Assembly (NCBI GenBank): GCA_014728115.1
Contig: WJME01000140.1
Coordinates: 1 to 33,759 of the forward strand
Direction: 5' to 3'
Source: Candidatus Zhuqueibacterota bacterium
GTDB taxonomy: Bacteria > Zhuqueibacterota > Zhuqueibacteria > Residuimicrobiales > Oceaniaggregativiventaceae
DNA length: 33,759 bases
Shown: positions 31,500-33,759 of the stretch, piece by piece
Layout of the letters: each line of letters begins with the position of its first letter
Numbering within the stretch: position 1 is the stretch's first letter
Position numbers and translations under genes: made by a program
Notes under the pieces: model-generated
What the model saw: only the letters and a program-made list of their open reading frames with translations
The model's database searches: none
What the model was told of the DNA's origin: nothing

Positions 31500-33759
31500 C
31501 TAATAGCTGATCTTGTACTCTCGTCTGCCAGACCCCACAGTCCCGAGATCCAGACCCTGTTCTGTAACCTTGAAATCAACTGGCCGGTCATCCAACCATA
31601 TCCGATCGATTTTTTGACCCCAATGTGGCAGAATGATCCTGGAGCGAGTATTCGCCGGGGTCTCTATGTGCAGCACAGACTCATTCGACGTATGGTGCCA
31701 TTGCACAAAGATGGGCCCTTTGATGGAAGGGATTTGCGCTTTACAGTGTTGTAACGGCCCGGGCTGAGGATGGATGATCATAGAGTCGAATCCGGGTTGT
31801 AAAGGACGAACACCCACGAGCCTGCGGGGAATGATATTCGCCGGAGCCGCTCCCCAGGCATGATTCCAGTCCTGATTGGGTTTGTATTTATTATCCCAGG
31901 CCTCTGTCGTAATCGTCGACCCCAGACCATAGATCATATTGGCCCAGCTTCTGTCATGCATTGCGGTCATGAGATCAAAGGCGTAATGGGCTTCGCCTGC
32001 CATATACAGAGCATCCAGGAGATGCTGAGCACCATAGACACTACAGCGCATGCCGCGCTGTTTGATAAAATTCACCACCGATGGGATGTGCTCTTTCGGA
32101 ACCAGTCCGAAACGAAGCGCAAAAAAATTGGCATGCAGAGAACGGTGGTCTGTGCCAATGCCATCCGTAAAAGTGCGGGTCTTTTGATCAAAAAAGGCCT
32201 GATTGAATGCTTTTTTAACTTTGTGACTGGCGTCCAGGTAAAACGTTTGATCCTGATCTTTTCCTAGCCAGCCGGCAATGTCTGCCATTGCCTGCAAAGC
32301 CCCATAATGAAAGGCATTCACGACGGTGTTATAGGGTTTGAATACAAATCCGTCTGTCTCTCCCCCTTTTCCTTCCTCGAGGCCCAGAATACCGGTATGC
32401 GGCCAATCCACAATATCTCGTAGTTTTCCACCAAAGTGAATAGAGGCGAGAAGATCCGGTGTCACCCGATCTGTTTGGCTACTGATCAAGCCATCTTCCC
32501 GGGCCAAACCGAGAAGCGTTTTTGCATGCAGATCAGAATAATAGGTTTCGGCGGAACGCAAATCTCCGCTGTAAAGTGCATCTTCATAGGCCATCAGCAC
32601 CGAATGCAAAATCCATTCGGTGGGCCAGGTCGGATGAGTGATCATATATTCGTGTGATGCCCGGGCCATGGTATATTCGGCATCCACACCATAGTGAGAG
32701 AGCTGATTGATATAGGCATCTGCCTCGTAAGGGATACGTTCGCGATCGCCGTCTACATAAATCCCGCAAAAGCTCGTGGCTTTGATACTGTATTTGCAGA
32801 GATCCCAGACATCATTCAGCACTTTATTCGAAGACCAAAAAGAGGATTGATTGTCGTCAAACGGATAATGCGCCATGATTTGAGAGAGGTCATTTTTCTT
32901 CAAAGGTTTTTCATACCCCCAAATCTCCAGATACCGAAATGGCATGACCTCGCCGATTTCCGGAGGCATTTTGATCGCCCTGTCCCGGGTATTCCGTTCA
33001 TCCGGTGGGATTTTTATAAAATAGGTATGTAAACCCGGCATAAGGGGTAAACAGATTTCCCGGTACCTCCGTGAGCCTCCGGGTTGTTGATCGATACGCC
33101 CTGCATCGGCCACTTCTCCCAGTGCAAGGGTCAGGGTATCGGCTTGATCGCTTTCCAGGGTCATTTCGAGTTGAGCAAACGCAGCACGTCCAAAATCGAC
33201 AAACAGGGTATCCACGGCTCTCTGCCTGATGGATTGTGGTGAGACTTTTGTCTTTTGCAAAGGATAGGTACTGGTCTCGTTCGCCGGCTCAGCTGCCATT
33301 TTAAACCCCATGGGCTCTGCAAACGGGCTCCATTGGTCACACAGTGTCCTGACGGTCCAAAAATAGACAGAATCCGGTTGCAAGGCTTTGCCGTTATAGG
33401 GAATAGAGCTCGAAGCAAAAGAGTTGATTACTCCTGAATCCCACATATCGGGTTCAAATGCCAGACATTTCTCTCTATCCGTTGCCACAAGAATCTGATA
33501 TGCCTTTTGTTGAATGTTTTTTCCCGATTGGTTGATTTGCCACGAGAATCGGGGATGAGTATTGCGTATTTCAGGTACCTGAAAAGGTTCGACAATCGAA
33601 GACAGCTCGGATAATCGGGCAGAGGCAGGATAACCATTGATGGTCAGCTGATCAGAATCTCTGATCAGATCAATCCTCAAATCGGCAGGAGCCGGGACTT
33701 TGGGAGTTTCGGATTGGGCAAACAGCAATGTAACCATCAGTAAAGCGAGAGAATAATAG
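31500..33759 (-). CDS. GH78-family alpha-L-rhamnosidase, 5' end beyond the window
   Basis: At least 752 residues are visible. The first ATG inside the window is at 33737, but the frame continues to the edge with YYSLALL ahead of MVTLLFAQSE, so the signal peptide begins outside. An N-terminal Ig-like domain (THPRFSWQI, SVYFWTVRTLCDQWS) is followed by a beta-sandwich (VDFGRAAFAQLEM, FRYLEIWGY). The (alpha/alpha)6 catalytic barrel has GIYVDGDRERIPYEADAY (D329 region), the variant motif of one GH78 subgroup, whose acidic residues include the expected general acid. A C-terminal beta domain ends the protein. It would release alpha-L-rhamnose outside the cytoplasm. It is separated from the membrane-protein gene by repeat copy C. 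Confidence 0.88.
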   Translation of the reverse strand, partial: YYSLALLMVTLLFAQSETPKVPAPADLRIDLIRDSDQLTINGYPASARLSELSSIVEPFQVPEIRNTHPRFSWQINQSGKNIQQKAYQILVATDREKCLAFEPDMWDSGVINSFASSSIPYNGKALQPDSVYFWTVRTLCDQWSPFAEPMGFKMAAEPANETSTYPLQKTKVSPQSIRQRAVDTLFVDFGRAAFAQLEMTLESDQADTLTLALGEVADAGRIDQQPGGSRRYREICLPLMPGLHTYFIKIPPDERNTRDRAIKMPPEIGEVMPFRYLEIWGYEKPLKKNDLSQIMAHYPFDDNQSSFWSSNKVLNDVWDLCKYSIKATSFCGIYVDGDRERIPYEADAYINQLSHYGVDAEYTMARASHEYMITHPTWPTEWILHSVLMAYEDALYSGDLRSAETYYSDLHAKTLLGLAREDGLISSQTDRVTPDLLASIHFGGKLRDIVDWPHTGILGLEEGKGGETDGFVFKPYNTVVNAFHYGALQAMADIAGWLGKDQDQTFYLDASHKVKKAFNQAFFDQKTRTFTDGIGTDHRSLHANFFALRFGLVPKEHIPSVVNFIKQRGMRCSVYGAQHLLDALYMAGEAHYAFDLMTAMHDRSWANMIYGLGSTITTEAWDNKYKPNQDWNHAWGAAPANIIPRRLVGVRPLQPGFDSMIIHPQPGPLQHCKAQIPSIKGPIFVQWHHTSNESVLHIETPANTRSRIILPHWGQKIDRIWLDDRPVDFKVTEQGLDLGTVGSGRREYKISY

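Overview
The window (about 33.8 kb) is bacterial chromosome. It is gene-dense, most genes lie on the minus strand, and no phage, integrase, CRISPR, tRNA or rRNA is visible. A secreted protein with a C-terminal FlgD-like sorting module (motif LDQNYPNPFNPST), many signal-peptide or Tat-exported glycosidases, and an AgmX-type TonB-like protein point to the wider FCB group: a KSB1, Calditrichota or Ignavibacteria-like lineage. This placement is inferred from gene content; no marker phylogeny was run.

Layout. 1-284: left edge with a possible C-terminal gene tail and a perfect dyad. 285-2168 (+): an M3 oligoendopeptidase, ending at a shared bidirectional terminator. 2319-7434 (-): a tight four-gene operon of GH29 fucosidase, parvulin isomerase, sulfatase lipoprotein and a second GH29 fucosidase. 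7634-8701 (-): a zinc dehydrogenase. 8984-9874 (-): a PAP2 membrane phosphatase. 9875-10580: a long inverted repeat abutting a decayed alkaline phosphatase C-terminus. 10573-12465 (-): a FlgD-domain secreted protein behind a candidate sigma-54 promoter. 12746-14215 (-): rhamnulokinase. 14573-15742 (-): a TlpA-like lipoprotein. 16078-17013 (-): an Mrp/NBP35 ATPase, divergent from 17191-17652 (+), a small zinc-ribbon protein with two terminators. 18150-21610 (-): the core block ffh-rpsP-rimM-trmD-rplS. 21663-23965 (-): an AIR-synthase/HypE-like protein and an AgmX-type protein. 24158-33759 (-): a rhamnoside-degradation locus with a GH63/MGH1-like hydrolase, GH106, a short-chain dehydrogenase, a multi-pass membrane protein and GH78, which runs off the right edge.

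How the genes fit together. The accessory genes suggest use of a sulfated polysaccharide rich in fucose and rhamnose. Exported fucosidases, a sulfatase and two unrelated rhamnosidase families (GH106, GH78) would release sugars, and rhamnulokinase would phosphorylate rhamnulose inside the cell. No SusC/SusD pair, rhamnose isomerase or rhamnulose-phosphate aldolase is present here. The unassigned membrane protein at 30032-31300, sitting among the rhamnosidases, is therefore a candidate uptake or sensing component.

Four degenerate CACAGAG/CGCAGAG-type intergenic inverted repeats lie at gene borders and look like one dispersed family. Several genes appear to use non-ATG starts: GTG at 8701, 14215 and 31300, TTG at 20265, and possibly CTG at 19223. 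These were chosen from Shine-Dalgarno placement and family N-termini. I found no wholly new multi-gene system. The best novelty candidates are the membrane protein, the zinc-ribbon/UvrD-tail protein, the repeat family with its phosphatase relic, and the putative sigma-54 promoter with an overlapping dyad.
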